DNA of 64,000 bases, taken from the NCBI GenBank assembly GCA_001600875.1, contig BCLD01000004.1, forward strand, positions 446,553 through 510,552, written 5' to 3'. Below the pieces are notes generated by a model. The model searched no databases, was not told the DNA's origin, and worked only from the letters and a program-made list of their open reading frames with translations. The translations under genes were made by a program, and so were the position numbers. This stretch comes from Solicoccozyma terricola (lineage: Eukaryota > Basidiomycota > Tremellomycetes > Filobasidiales > Piskurozymaceae). This document shows positions 35,458-46,994 of this stretch, one piece after another (position 1 is the first letter of the stretch; the number at the start of each line of letters is the position of its first letter).

Positions 35458-37057
35458 TGCTGGGAAGGTAGGTCGAAGTAGGAAGGATGTTGGGGGGGGG
35501 AGGGGGGGGAGGAGTGTAGTTTCTCTGAGACCGATGCGACGAGATCGCAAGTAGTAGTAGTAGTTATATCCTGCTTGGAGTGGTAGATTCGTTACTAGGT
35601 CGCCAGGGGGCGGGCGGGGAAGGGTGACGGAAGACTATATAACAGGGGGAAAAACAGGATGATGGAAATGTGTATCTTGGTAAGAGATCCCGCCTGTACG
35701 ATGCACCAAACACAAGACTCTCTGGACGTCTGGGTCTGAATGAAGTGCTCAACCAATCAGTACAGGCCAGGAACACGGCACGCGAAGGCGTTTTTCTCTC
35801 TTTGCAGCGCCCAGTGGTCTGGATCCATCAGCCCTCCTGACTGGTACAGGTGGGTACAGAGCAGTGACACAAGTACCAAGTACACCGACACTGGGGCTGT
35901 GCCCCGGTACACGGCATCTACCACTGTACGTTCAATCACGCCGCACCCGCTGCGTCACAAACGGACAGGTAATAGTTAATCTCGCGTTACGCTTTCCCCA
36001 ACCAAGACGACCTGACCTGGCCTGGCTGTGCCAGCCGACGTGTTCTCTTGTAATCCCATTTCTCATTTCGTAAACTCCCGCTTCCTCTGCCCTGTACGCT
36101 GCATGTCGCCTAGTTCTTCTTGGGCCCATCTCACAACAAATGTTTACGCCGGGATCACAAGCTTTCTCATTACCCTTGGAAGCGCAAAATCACCCCCCAA
36201 GGTTTCAGCTCCACACACTAGTTTGCCATGCTTTTCCTCTTTGGGTACTGGATCCATCCCTTTTTCCCCCGAGTGTTATTTTTTTACTCTTTTCCCTTTT
36301 CCCTTTTTTTCCCTTGTCATCATCGCCTCGCCCTCAGCCTGCGTACTCGGTGCACTAGTGAAACGCAGCAAGTCCCCAAGCTGAGCGAAACCAGGGCAAA
36401 GTGAGTCAATGACGAGTGTCGTGCTTGACTAGGTTGTGTCACCTAGACCAGCGCGCCTCATAATGACTGTTGGCTGCTACCCCGACTGGTCTCTGAAAAC
36501 TAGACGGCTTGCGCCATGGATCGGAAATCCTCGATGGTGAGCCCACCAAAGGCTGTTCCAGCATCGAAAGCTGACGCATGTGGGTTCATCGCCAGCGTGC
36601 ATGACCGAGGGAAGCATACGAATACCCGGCTATTTGAGACATTTTGCATTCGACGATCACCATGACCTTTTTTTTTGGCTTTTTATATAAATCTTTTTTA
36701 ATCTTTTTTTTTCGTTTTTGGGTGGCTTTGGCTTCTCCTTCAGTTGCCAATTGATCACGTCGAGTCTCTTGTTTTGTTTTGTTTCCCCTGTACAACCTCG
36801 TAGCGGATTCTCTGCCACACACCATCTTTGATGAGTGTATGGGGGACTAGCGTGGCGCGCATTCGCACATTTCCAAACAGCATGTGATGCGGGGCTCTCA
36901 TCAGGCGTGATGTGATGCATATGGGGACATGTACAATACAGTTGAATTTGTTTTGATGATCTATTGTTCCTCCCGCCTGCGTGCCTCTCGTCACGAGGAG
37001 ACCCGCTGCCGAATCGGGACGTTCGGGTCAAAACAAGAAAAGCAAAAAGAAAATCAT
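35458..37057. other. Long intergenic region: kinase promoter and 3' flank of CTP1
   Basis: About 1.6 kb without a supported gene. Near the kinase it has G runs (35494-35511), a TAGTAG run (35551-35566) and a TATA-like element. The rest contains T-rich tracts (36284-36316, 36666-36715). Short ORFs on both strands have no continuity. The length suits a regulated promoter for the kinase. Confidence 0.45.
35635..35641 (-). promoter_or_regulatory. TATA-like element upstream of the kinase gene
   Basis: The plus-strand CTATATA reads TATATAG on the kinase strand, about 180 bp before the kinase ATG at 35457. Confidence 0.45.
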
Positions 37058-37621
37058 CTAAAACAGTGGGTCTAGAACGGGGTACACTGCTTCGTACACT
37101 GTGAAGACGATACCGCCGCTCATCTTCGGTAACGGAATAAGGGAGAGAGAAGAGGCACGGATACGGTTTCGAAACAAATGAAGAAAAAGGGGGGTCGGAT
37201 CATTAGGGGCGGTTGCAGAATGCACGTAAGCAACCATACCGCTCAATCCGAACCAATTTTACCCAAGAAGAAAAGGTTTTGCGGGTTCGCCGCGAAAAAG
37301 ACTCACGATTAGTCTAGCCAGTCGCGGTGTAGTGCCCTTCCAGAATCTCAGGACGCCTTCTTCTGTAGCGATTCTGTAAGCACAGTGAAAGGAATTACGG
37401 TACTGTGTTTTTGCAGATAGAGATTGCATGCGCGTTTTAATCACGCTGCGAGGTTTTGGTTTTGGGTACTGTGTGTCAATTCCAGTTCGGGGGCCCAGGT
37501 CGTTTTGAAAATGAAAAATAAAATGAAATACAAAACCACTCACTCCAGCGGCATTGTAGAATCTGTTTTGGGCGGGTTCGGCGCGCGGGTAAGCAACTTG
37601 ACTTTACGCCCCCAACCGCCA

Positions 37622-37654
<33 letters not shown>

Positions 37655-39823
37655 GCAACACCGAGCCACCCGGGAGACAGAAAACTCACAGACAGTAATG
37701 ATACCCGCCGCAGCGCCGATACCAAAAGTCACAACGCTCGGTAACTGTTGGCCTGGTCTCGAATTACCTTGTACGAACTGCTTGAGCGTCGAGTATGATG
37801 AAAATCGAACTGCAGAGTTTGCACCTTGTCTCATCATCTGTTCCGCGGGGGGCCAGTTGGGGAAGCGGCAGCACATCAATGACCTCGTGATCCCCTCCCC
37901 CCCCCCCTCTCGGATGCGTGGTTCAGTTGAGCAACTCACGACGGGTAGCAAACCACGATAGATCCCTCCGATACCTTCATCTCGTATTATCGCAGAAGTT
38001 CCCTGAATCAAGCCGTTATACCGAGGTTGAGCTCGCTTCGAGTCTTCGATGAGCTTTGTTCTGTCGAATGAGAGGCGAGGGTGAGGCAGGGGAAAAAAAA
38101 GAAAAGAAAAGCCAGACGAAAAGAAAGAAAGAAAAGGCTCACTTGATCGTCTCTGAAGGTGTTACGGCGAAAACCGCCTCAGTGAGACCAGCACCTAGAC
38201 CAGCTGGAGAAAATGAACAAAAAAGTTGAAAAAAAAATGAAGAAAAAGAAACAAGTCGAGGACGAGCACATCAAATCAGAATCGATTTTCGACGGTACGA
38301 GATGGGGACTCAATATCTAAAAGTCCAAAAAGAACCCTCACCTAACAGACTTCGCGGAGCGCTCAGTTTTCCCTGTTGAATGAGCACAAACAACACAGAT
38401 CAGTCCGTGGAAAGAAAAAAGTCCGAGGGGTCCTTTTTCAATCCAATTTTTCTTAGAACAAGGGGAATGCGAGCAGGACATGACCCCATCCAACCCCTTT
38501 GAATAGGAGGGGGGGGGGGGGGGGGGATGTTCAAGGCTTTTTGAGGGTAAGGATGACCTTTCTTCAACCGAGACTTTTCCCCCGATTCCCTTTTTCCCCA
38601 ATCTGTTCTCCCTTGGTCTATTCACTCCTTGGTTATGACAGAACGTGCTCATCCCCCCGATGTTATCACAACGAGACTCGAGACCAAAAATCGCCCAGAC
38701 CTTCTTCGTATCGTACATCCATCATCTTCTTCCGATCGACCGTCCGATCGAGTTTGTTCTTTTTCGTACCCTCAGAGCAAGATATGAGAAGATAATCATA
38801 ACCGAATACGCGAGTCCGAGGTACGAGCACGAACGCGGACGAGCACGAGTACGAGTACGAGCACGAACGAACGAACGAACGAACGAACGAGAAACTGTCT
38901 TTGGTAGAATTATCCATTTTCCTCGTTTCGTAAAGTCCGCTCGCTCAACTGAAGCCCGTGTAACCCCCGGGGAAGCTCTTTTTCCAAAACAAAAACCAAA
39001 CAATGTTACGATTCCTCTCTGTCCGTCCTTGCTCTTCTTCGTCTTGGGACCCGTTTGATTCGATGTTGAAAAGAAAAAAAAAGATTGGGGGGTTTGATAT
39101 ATGAAAATCATTCCCATCGATTCGATCATCCGTCGATCCCCGAAAAGAAAAAAAAATCGTCCACACCGATAGACGAGCTGCATATCGCCTCCCCCTTATC
39201 CAAACCCCCCCTCCCCCCTCTTCCCCCCCCCCCTCCCCTCTCCCCTGACTCACCTCTGAATCTCTCAACATGCTTTTATATTGATCATAACTTAAAAACC
39301 GAACTCCAGCTTTAACTGCATTCCCAATGACTAGAGCTGTACAACCTGCGTAAATCCCTTTAATACCTTTTTCAGTGATTGTTGTGTGTAGGATTTGGAT
39401 TGGTCCTAGGGGCTGATTTGGGGGGTGGGGGTGGGGTTGTAGGAGGGGGGTGGGGTGGGGTGAGGTTGATATGCGAGTGGAGTGTCGTTGGAGGGGATTT
39501 GGAGTGGTGGTCGTGTATAGATAGATAGATAATGGAGCAATATTAAACCTCGTTAGCTCATTCCGAGAAGCGATAATTATAAACCGCATCGAATAGATAA
39601 TCCTCCCCCCCCCCCCTTTCTCTCCCCTTCCCAAACCCACCTTTCCAGTCTTCCCTACTCCATTCCCACCAAACTGCAACTGAGTCTTTGCGAATTCCGT
39701 TGGATAAGTGACGAATCCCTCAATACTACCTGCTGTTGCACCTGCGAGGAGAGACGCGAGTGGTTTTTCACGTTGTTTGCCCTTGGAGATGGGGGGTGAT
39801 GGTGGAGTAGGAGTAGTTGACAT
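37058..39823 (-). CDS. CTP1: Mitochondrial tricarboxylate (citrate) carrier
   Basis: Nine exons (39823-39641, 39412-39254, 38372-38342, 38203-38143, 38060-37940, 37837-37690, 37562-37544, 37445-37307, 37123-37058) give 308 residues, the usual length for SLC25 carriers. Three carrier repeats show the PX[DE]XX[KR] signature: YPTEFAK (40-46), TPSETIK (139-145) and MPLDVIK (238-244). RQGANSAVRFSSYS and KAGVRFLSYD are typical of citrate carriers. The protein exchanges mitochondrial citrate for malate across the inner membrane, feeding cytosolic acetyl-CoA. Exon 7 is only 19 nt, and its loss would break repeat 3. Introns vary widely: 881 nt (39253-38373), 228, 183 and 127 nt, several holding G/C runs or simple repeats. 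Confidence 0.92.
37544..37562 (-). other. 19-nt microexon of CTP1
   Basis: The exon codes the centre of the third carrier signature (Y-S-T-M-P-L plus part of D). A CAG acceptor (37563-37565) and GTGAGT donor (from 37543) flank it. It is essential for the reading frame. Confidence 0.85.
37623..37652. repeat. C30 homopolymer in a CTP1 intron
   Basis: Thirty consecutive C on the plus strand, poly-G in the CTP1 transcript, in the intron 37689-37563. Confidence 0.92.
38373..39253 (-). other. 881-nt intron of CTP1 with simple-sequence tracts
   Basis: By far the longest intron in the window (typical 60-90 nt). It has GTGAGT and CAG borders, and the flanking exons join exactly as in other citrate carriers (RDSE then GKLSAPRSLL), so no exon is hidden. 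It contains a G18 run (38509-38526) and ACGA/GAGTAC-type repeats (38820-38890). No ORF inside shows a family motif. Confidence 0.75.
38820..38890. repeat. Tandem ACGA and GAGCAC/GAGTAC repeats in the CTP1 intron
   Basis: Roughly six ACGA units follow a block of alternating CGAGCA and CGAGTA words. The whole stretch is built on a CGA core. Confidence 0.8.
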
Positions 39824-40157
39824 GGTGGGGTCGGGGGGGGGGGGGTGGGGGTGGACAGGGGGTGGGTGAATAGGGGGCAAGGGTCTGTGGTTACGATGTA
39901 TTTACGGCCGATGTGCTGCTATGTCCAGTGTAAACACGTCAATCGATATGAATTTTCATGGAAGGGAGGGGGAGGGAGTGGAGGGAGGGGGAGGGGAGTG
40001 ACACGTCATTGTTGTGTAAGGCGGGGAGGGAGGAGGGAGGGAGGAGACCGGTGGACGGGTGGGAATCGCCGAGTAGGCAGAGTAGGGAGGAGGGGTACGG
40101 AGTAGACAGACACACAGTCACATCGTCGCATACACCCACCACCCACCACCCACCACC
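39824..40157. promoter_or_regulatory. Shared divergent promoter CTP1/SDS3
   Basis: The 334 bp between two divergent start codons are strongly GGGAGG-biased on the plus strand (about 39960-40100) with CCACCACCCACC just before the SDS3 ATG. No TATA box is evident. Confidence 0.55.
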
Positions 40158-41966
40158 ATGACAGCCATCCCACTCTCCAAACGGGACAAGAAGAGAAGAG
40201 ACGTCCTGGACAGACTCGAGAATAGACACGCCGAAAGGTGGTACAAGAGAGAAGAGTGAGTGTTGGGCGGCGGCGTGGGCGGGGTATGGAGGGAGGGCAA
40301 GGAGAGGATGATCCCTCGATATCACATCACTCCCCCCCCCGCGGGTTCACCCCTCCGTGGTTATCATCATCCACCTCGGGAAAAAAAAATCTAACTCTCA
40401 CTACCTCTCTCTCTTTCCTTTTTCCCCCTTTTTTCCTATTTTTTCCTTTTTTCCTTCTTCCCAATTCTACCACCCCCGTGTCCCCTCCCCTCCCCTCCTC
40501 TCCCCTCGGCACTCTCCTTTTCAACCTCCAGAATATACAATGAAGCAATAACAAACGTCATGTCATACGGCCATCAACTCGCTCGTGAACCTTCACAAGC
40601 ACCTGCGTTACGAATTCCACTTTACTTGTTGGATTTGGAAAGGGATGCATTGTTGGAGAGTTTGGATATGCATTGGAGGTATCGGTGAGTTTTGTCGGAG
40701 TGAGCGTAGCGAGCGTTGTTCGTGAGCGAAGCGAGCATTCTTCGTGAGCGAAGCGAACATTCTTCGCGAGCGAAGCGAGCATTCTTCTCTTCTGTCTTCG
40801 CGGAGCGAAGACTCTGGGCTCCCGTCAGGGAGCTCCGCGAACGTAGTGAGCACTCTTGTCTTCGCGAGCGAAGCGAGCATTCTTGCCTTCGCGAGCGAAG
40901 CGAGCATTATTGCTCGTTCCGAGCGTCAGCGAGGTTTCTTTCTTTGGCGAGCGGAGCGAGCATATGATCTCTTGTCAACAACTTTTTGTCTTCCTCTCCC
41001 AATATTCTCTCTTTTCAACAACTTCTTCAGTCTCTTTCCACGGTTGCACCGTTTTGATTCAACTGAAAAACTGACACCAGATCCCCACCGTTATCTCTTC
41101 CTACCTAAACCCAACCCATCATGCGCTCCCCCCCCCCCCCCCCTTCCCCCCAACAGTCGCGATACTACCACCCGATTATACGAATTGGAGAGACAGAAAA
41201 TAGAAGACGAGTACAAGAAGGGAAGGGAAGCTGTTCGAGCGAGATTGTTGGATCAGGTTGATGAGAGGAGGAAAAAAGTAAAAGAGGAGAAGGAAAGTAC
41301 AGGTGATGTCATTACTGGTACGTGGAATCCGATTGAACTTCGAGTTTTTACTCCCCCGCGTTTGGCGATTCCCCTCCCAACTAACATTATATTATATATA
41401 TATATATCATTCACACAGAAACACTTCTCGAAGCTCAATCACGACCTCGACCACTCCGATCTCGCGGTCGAAAATCCCCATCATCTTCAATCGCAGGTAC
41501 ACCACCCCCACCCCCACCACCAATACCCTACGACTTGACTGGATCCGATTCCTCCCTGGCGACTCTCGTTTCACGAGCTGACGTCCTCCTTACTTCGATC
41601 CTACCACCAACCATCAGTCCTACTACGACGGACAACATCATCTCATCCTCCGCTTACTCTCTAGCCGTTTTACCTGCTCCTATGATGTTTGAAAAGGGAG
41701 TCAAACTAGGTCGAAGACCTGGTAGAGGTCAACAACTCTTACCGATTGGAGGAACAAATGAGAACGGTAGAGAACCTGTTACAGGTGGATTTTGGAGAGG
41801 ACCAGCTTTGACGGGTTATTCGAAAGTTAATGGTTGGTTACCTGGGAAACCATTGGATGATTTGAAATCACTGGTTGGAGTGAATGAGATGGAGAGGGAG
41901 AGAGATTTGTCGGCGATTAAAGGGTATGGAAGAAGAGTGAGAGGGAAAGCTCAACAAGTGGGGTGA
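40158..41966 (+). CDS. SDS3: Sds3-like subunit of the Rpd3L/Sin3 histone deacetylase complex
   Basis: Exons 40158-40255, 40532-40684, 41157-41317 and 41419-41966 give 319 residues. Residues 1-140 form the Sds3/BRMS1-type long coiled coil: basic start MTAIPLSKRDKKRR, EEIYNEAITNV, LDLERDALLESLDMHWRY, LYELERQKIEDEYKKGREAV. The rest is lower complexity with a Pro run (about 180) and a conserved-looking C-terminal block GFWRGPALTGYSKVNGWLPG. Sds3 scaffolds Sin3 and the deacetylase Rpd3. The introns are long for this genome (276, 472, 101 nt), and the second carries a minisatellite and a C16 run. The splice joins are supported by the continuous coiled-coil register. Confidence 0.82.
40695..40965 (+). 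repeat. 22-bp minisatellite inside SDS3 intron 2
   Basis: Units of the form CGYGAGCGAAGCGAGCATTC plus a short tail recur: three tandem copies at about 40730-40786, two more at about 40864-40912, and degenerate copies at about 40697 and 40946. Between them lies a GCTCCC/GGGAGC hairpin (40818-40833). Each unit is close to a palindrome around GAGCGAAGCGAGC. The array produces RERSEH-type open frames that I regard as spurious. Confidence 0.85.
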
Positions 41967-42280
41967 AGGATGAAGAGGGTGGTTCCTTTCTGGGGTTGTT
42001 TCTGGGGTGTTCCTGGGGTGTTTACTGTTACTGTATCTCAAGTGTAGATGTAATCCGAGCTGGGTCGAGCATATCTTGTAATCGTTCGGTTGCCTCGCTT
42101 GCTGTTACGCGTCATCAGCATGAAATCAAAGGGAAAGCGGTGTGGCCAGGTTGGGATGATTTGATCCGCAACAACGAGTGTCGGTGTCATCCATATCGTG
42201 TCTACACCTCCTCACTTCAATGACCCCAACGATCCGTTGACCAACCGGCTGGCTGTCCCATCTCGAACACCGCTCTACCT
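41967..42280. other. Intergenic between SDS3 and the PLC-like gene (tandem)
   Basis: About 310 bp, SDS3 3' flank and PLC-like promoter. The start with TTTCTGGGGTTG-type repeats is GT-rich. No extra gene is supported. Confidence 0.4.
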
Positions 42281-44248
42281 ATGTACATTTCCGATCATAC
42301 ACCCATTCTCATCCAAATCATCAACCTCACAACCCACACCGTATACTTATACCCTGACCCTCCAACCTCCCACCGATCAAGCACGTCATCCAGTCCGCTG
42401 GAAGGCCTGGCAGAACCTTCCAAGACATGGTGTGATGCAGGTGGCAGCTGCGAGATGGTATGGAAGAGAAAGAAGGGGATGACGAGACGATTCGATGTGA
42501 ATGTCATGGGGAGAGGTGGTGTGGATGGGTATACCAACGTGGACCAATGGTTGGGAGAGATGGTAATCAAAAACCGGAGATGGAAAGGGTGGAGAAGGTG
42601 GAGACAGTTGGAAATGAATCCAAAGTCGTATCAACGTTATCCGTCATCATCATCAAAAGCACTTCTAAACGGAAACCCGATGGAAACTGAGAAATCATGG
42701 TTGCTTTCCTCCTCGTTTAACCATCGACATCGTGAGACTCGAACACGAATTATTTCCTTTATCAGATATGTGAGTTACCCTGTGTCTCAACTTGATACCT
42801 TGCCCCGGGCAAAGCTGATCTTGAAGAGTCATCCCCAATCAGACAGAAAAGCACCACGCAACAATCCTCATCCTCCCTTCACCATCCTCTGAATCCCACC
42901 TCTCAGCATTAAGCGACGATGTCTCCCTTGCTGATCTGGTATTACCGGCGACACACGACTCTCTATCGATGCATGGATGTAAGAAATGGTTCTGAGAGAA
43001 TATATATATCAACATATTTGGGGAACACTGATCATTAAAAAAATCTTTTTCGAACGAGCAGTTCCAATTTCCAAATGTCAAGAATCTGATTGTATGCTGG
43101 ATGTGCAATTGAATGATGGTGAGGTATCCGGCTAACGAACGGGGGGGATAGGTTGACTGACCGATGGATGACGGTGCGGTGAATCAAGGAGTTCGTTTTG
43201 TAGATATTCGCATAGCAGAGAGGAATGGTGAACTGCTCGGTACGTGTGACCCGTGTCCTCGTCGAGCTTTTCGTGATATTAATTCCAGATGACTTCACCA
43301 CAACCTCGGTATCACAGCGTACCATGGACCTGTTCCCCAGCAAGTTCCATTCCAAAGAATGTTATCTCAGCTATACACCTTTCTCACCGCACATCCACGA
43401 GAGACCGTTATATTCTGTATCCAACAAGAAGCTCCGTCTTCCACACTTTTCTCCTCCCTTGTTCGTTCGAATATGGAAGACGGTATATCTCGCGGTTTAT
43501 GGTATTTGGAGGATCGGATACCGTTATTAGGTCAAGTTAGAGGGAAAGCTATCTTGATGAGTAGATTTGGCGGAGGGAGGGACGGAGGCTTGGACCCTTG
43601 GATGGTGGATATCGAAGGGCAGATGGAATTAAGAATAGGATGGCATCCGGGTTCGTGGCCGGATTCAAAGCTGGAAGGATTCGAATGGGATTGTGGAGGA
43701 ATGACAGTGAGGACGCAGGATTGGTGAGAGTGGTATTTTTAGCTCCGAATTGGTAGCATATCGCAATCTAACGCTACTGTTTACTCGATTTAGGTATGGC
43801 ATCTATGGGTTCTTCAACATACCTGCCAAGGTCAATGTTGTGAGTTGATTCCATGTCCGCATGTGTATATGTGGGTGCCGACTGTTTTACCATCTCATTT
43901 CCTCAGCTCGTCGATCACCTCGATACATCCGCTCGCCTCCCGCCCACTTCGCATGCATGTATATCTTTCTCCTCGGCAGCATCAATACCATTCGCTCTTC
44001 CGCCGATCGTTGCCAAAGGTTTCGGATGGCCATCATGGGGACTCGGATTCACAGGTGTCAATGAAAGGTTGAGGGATTGGCTGTTGGATCGAGCGAAAGA
44101 CCAGTGGGAGGAAAGACAGCAAGCCGGTCGGAGATGTACCGACGGGTGGTGGAGATTGCGGGGAATCATCCCTATGGATTTCTACAGGAGCTCAGAGGTG
44201 ACTGAAGTGCTCATCGCCTACAATTCGTTGTACACCGCGATACCATAG
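42281..44248 (+). CDS. PLC-like phosphodiesterase (PI-PLC X-domain fold)
   Basis: Exons 42281-42769, 42843-42978, 43062-43118, 43189-43239, 43318-43723, 43794-43839 and 43907-44248 give 508 residues. The catalytic fold starts around 183. LVLPATHDSLSMHG carries the first catalytic His (201), followed by NDGVRFVDIRIAERNGEL and YHGPVPQQVP with the second His (247). Then come HPRETVIFCIQQE and a long C-terminal half typical of fungal PLC-like proteins. The N-terminal 160 residues look like a beta-rich module (SDHTPILIQIINLTTHTVYL). Such enzymes cleave phosphoinositides or related phosphodiesters; the substrate is unknown. The start is the first ATG in the right frame (stop upstream at 42221). An initiator in a different upstream exon is possible. 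Confidence 0.82.
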
Positions 44249-44392
44249 CCATAGCATGCCATGTATGTATGTGCACGACGGGAGCAAATCGATCGTCGGA
44301 GCGAGATTATCATTCAACCATCTTGACCAGAAAGCAAAACATCGTTTCCTCACCACCGCAGACTCCGACCCCACCCTCCCACGCTGCCCGTC

Positions 44393-46798
44393 ATGCAGCA
44401 CCACTCCTCATCCGGTCCCCCTCTCACCCATCCACCACCCACAACCACCCGACTCATACGTCTCCTACGACCATACACTACTCAACTTCGTGCATTCTCT
44501 CAACTCCTCGAGGATGACACAAGTACCCTGGCTATTCCACCCACTACTGCACCGGCAACTCCTTCACCTTTCGTCCTCAAGCAGAGACGTTCTCAACGGA
44601 CATATGCAAAGCGGAGAAGACTTGATGACGACGACAACACGCAGTCATTACAGGCGGCAGTTTCAATAAACTCGAATCAGGATGTCTTCGTCACATCTCA
44701 GCCGGATGTGACAGCAATCCCGGTATCACTACGTCACTACCGTGGAAAGCACAAAGCGATCGATGATGTCCCCTCAATCGACTGTCGTCATATCGACACT
44801 AATCGACTTCGACTACATGCTAAACCCGTCGTTCAGACCTTTCGGAATATCTTGCAAGTCTCATTCTCAACCACCACAGCATCTCCACCGAATGCTGTCA
44901 AATATGGCACCCCTTCACTTTCAGCACTGGCTGCTCATCTTGTTGGCAAACACTTGGATGACTGGCTCATCGATGATATGGAAGAAAGTGAAGATCACCA
45001 AGAAGAAATGTTCAAAATCGAAAATGAAAAATTGGATCGTTTGAGGGGTTGTTTAGAATGGATTCCCATTGCTTCGCTCAGGTGAGAATCGTAAAATGCG
45101 TGAGATTTAACAAGTAGGTGACTCACACATCTGGTGTGTTGTTGTTTGTTCACACAAAGTCAAGTTTTCTTGGACCACTGCATAACACTCGCTCTTGCAC
45201 TCCCGAATCATCCCGGAAGGCTGTACGTCCTCTGGCCTCTCTTGCATTCCCTCATCCATCTGGAGCATCATCAAGGAGTGAGTTTCAGTTTGGTAGTCTG
45301 GTCTGCTACTAGCCTGAATGTAATATCCCCATTGATCATTCAACAGGTCAAACGACTGATTCCACACCTCACCGACTCTCCGGACTCGGTGACTGAATCA
45401 TACATCTTGGACCTCGTCGACGTATTTTCCTCATCACCGCCGTACATCCATCAAACGCTAGGTCATAATCTCATCAATAATTTGTCCAAGTTGACCATCA
45501 AGGCTATGTCCTTCATCCCTGAAATCATCACCACGTCGGGTCGGGTCAATGTCGGCCTCGCAGGGAGAGCATTGTGTTCACTCTGGACTATGGTAGAAGA
45601 TGATGAACATTCCAAGGTAGAAGGAACCATCTCGACTCTACTGAATAATGTAAGCGAGATATTGATCGCTTCGAGAGAAGATGGCGATTGGTCGATGGCG
45701 TGGTGGGATATCAAAAAGTTTCTCGATAGTCGTATCCATAAAGGGGAATGGAAGTATCGAAAGACGAACAATCACCCTCTTCTTTACCTATGGAGCATCA
45801 TCTTACTCGCCTTTCCACCACCGTCGGACCCGGCGTCTTCCTCGAGGAATAACAGGAAACTCATCGCGTTACTGTCGAGTCTTCGTGAGGATCCTGGCAT
45901 ATCGTATCATCTTCTACCGATGGATATCATGCAGGTCTCAAAGGCACTATCTGCGTATTCCTGTCCACACCTTGATTCATGGATACTCCTCCGTGCGATT
46001 GAAGACGGTACATCGAATCTCGCTGATCGGCTTCAGGACGCCGAGCGAAGGATTGTGGAGCTAGAGATGGGGAATGGGACTCCATGGAAGGGTGAAAAGA
46101 GGAAAGGATGGTTGTGGGATGACGCGATCGACTCGTGGGTGGAGAAGCCAGCGTCGACGATCAAGAAACGCAAGTCCAAGCAGGAGAAGACGGGTCTTCC
46201 GAGTCATGGACGTCGAGATAGGCAATCGGTTGCGCCGAAGCGCGTTGCATTCGACGACAACATCTCTCAAACTGCAAGCCCGCTCTCCAAGTTTCTCCAA
46301 AGAGCAACCGGGAATCCTATTTCGAAACCTTCATCAAGGTCGTCTAAGCCGCCGACGCGAATACCTGCCACACTTCCCATTTCGCCGCTTCCCATTGCAC
46401 CTTCATCCGACGATCCTCTTGGAGATATATCGACTGACTCGCCACATCAGGTCTCTCATACCCTTCGAGCTCAAGACTGTCGGGTTACTGCTGCATGGAC
46501 TCGCGAGTCATCACACAAAACCCCGTCGAAGCTCGTCATCGCTGATTCTGCCCGGGCCCGACATCATCTACTCTACTCCTCACCAACCAGTCCATTCCCG
46601 GTCAACCCGGAATCCGATGATCCTCTAGCTGATCTGTCAGGCAACAATACACCTCGATGGAATAGCTCTGCAAGGACGGTGACGGCTAGATCATCTCAGC
46701 ACAGTCCGGCGAGAAAGGGCTGGGAGTCGAAGCGGTCATATGATTCGCATTTGGAGTCTGTGTCTCCCGGGAGGACAGTGTCGTATCGTTGTATCTGA
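44393..46798 (+). CDS. 752-residue helical protein of unknown function
   Basis: Exons 44393-45081, 45160-45277 and 45347-46798 give 752 residues. I do not recognise the family. The N-terminal 100 residues are basic and Pro/Ser-rich with QRTYAKRRRLDDDD. From about 170 to 500 the sequence looks like an all-helical solenoid (FLDHCITLALALPNHPGRLY, VKRLIPHLTDSP and WSMAWWDIKKFL are typical pieces). A short coiled coil (RLQDAERRIVELEM) follows. The last 200 residues are Ser/Pro-rich with two SDDPLGD/SDDPLAD repeats. The basic TYxKRR patch faintly recalls cohesin-associated proteins such as Wapl, but the solenoid shows no diagnostic motif, so I leave it unassigned. Only 144 bp separate it from the upstream gene. 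Intron 2 (69 nt) is free of in-frame stops. Confidence 0.72.
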
Positions 46799-46994
46799 CT
46801 GTGCTTGTAGACGACCTAAGTATCTGAGTACCTGAGATTCATTCGAAGTTGTAGGAAGCGACGACAGCGATAAGCGACGGAATGTTTGTGTTTGACACGG
46901 GCTCACATGACCGAAACAGGCAGGGAAACGGAATGTTCATCACTTACGGTGCAGACGGATATCAATCCAAGGGTAGCTGGCATCTCACAGCATC

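Noticed and set aside
40695..40965. Minisatellite as a CRISPR array
   Set aside because: Units are contiguous without unique spacers of regular length, there are no cas genes, and the context is a eukaryotic intron.
40608..41074. Repetitive ORFs (RERSEH and MLASLAK types) as a repeat-protein gene
   Set aside because: They are translations of the SDS3 intron minisatellite in several frames and both strands; the SDS3 exons fit the family only if this is spliced out.
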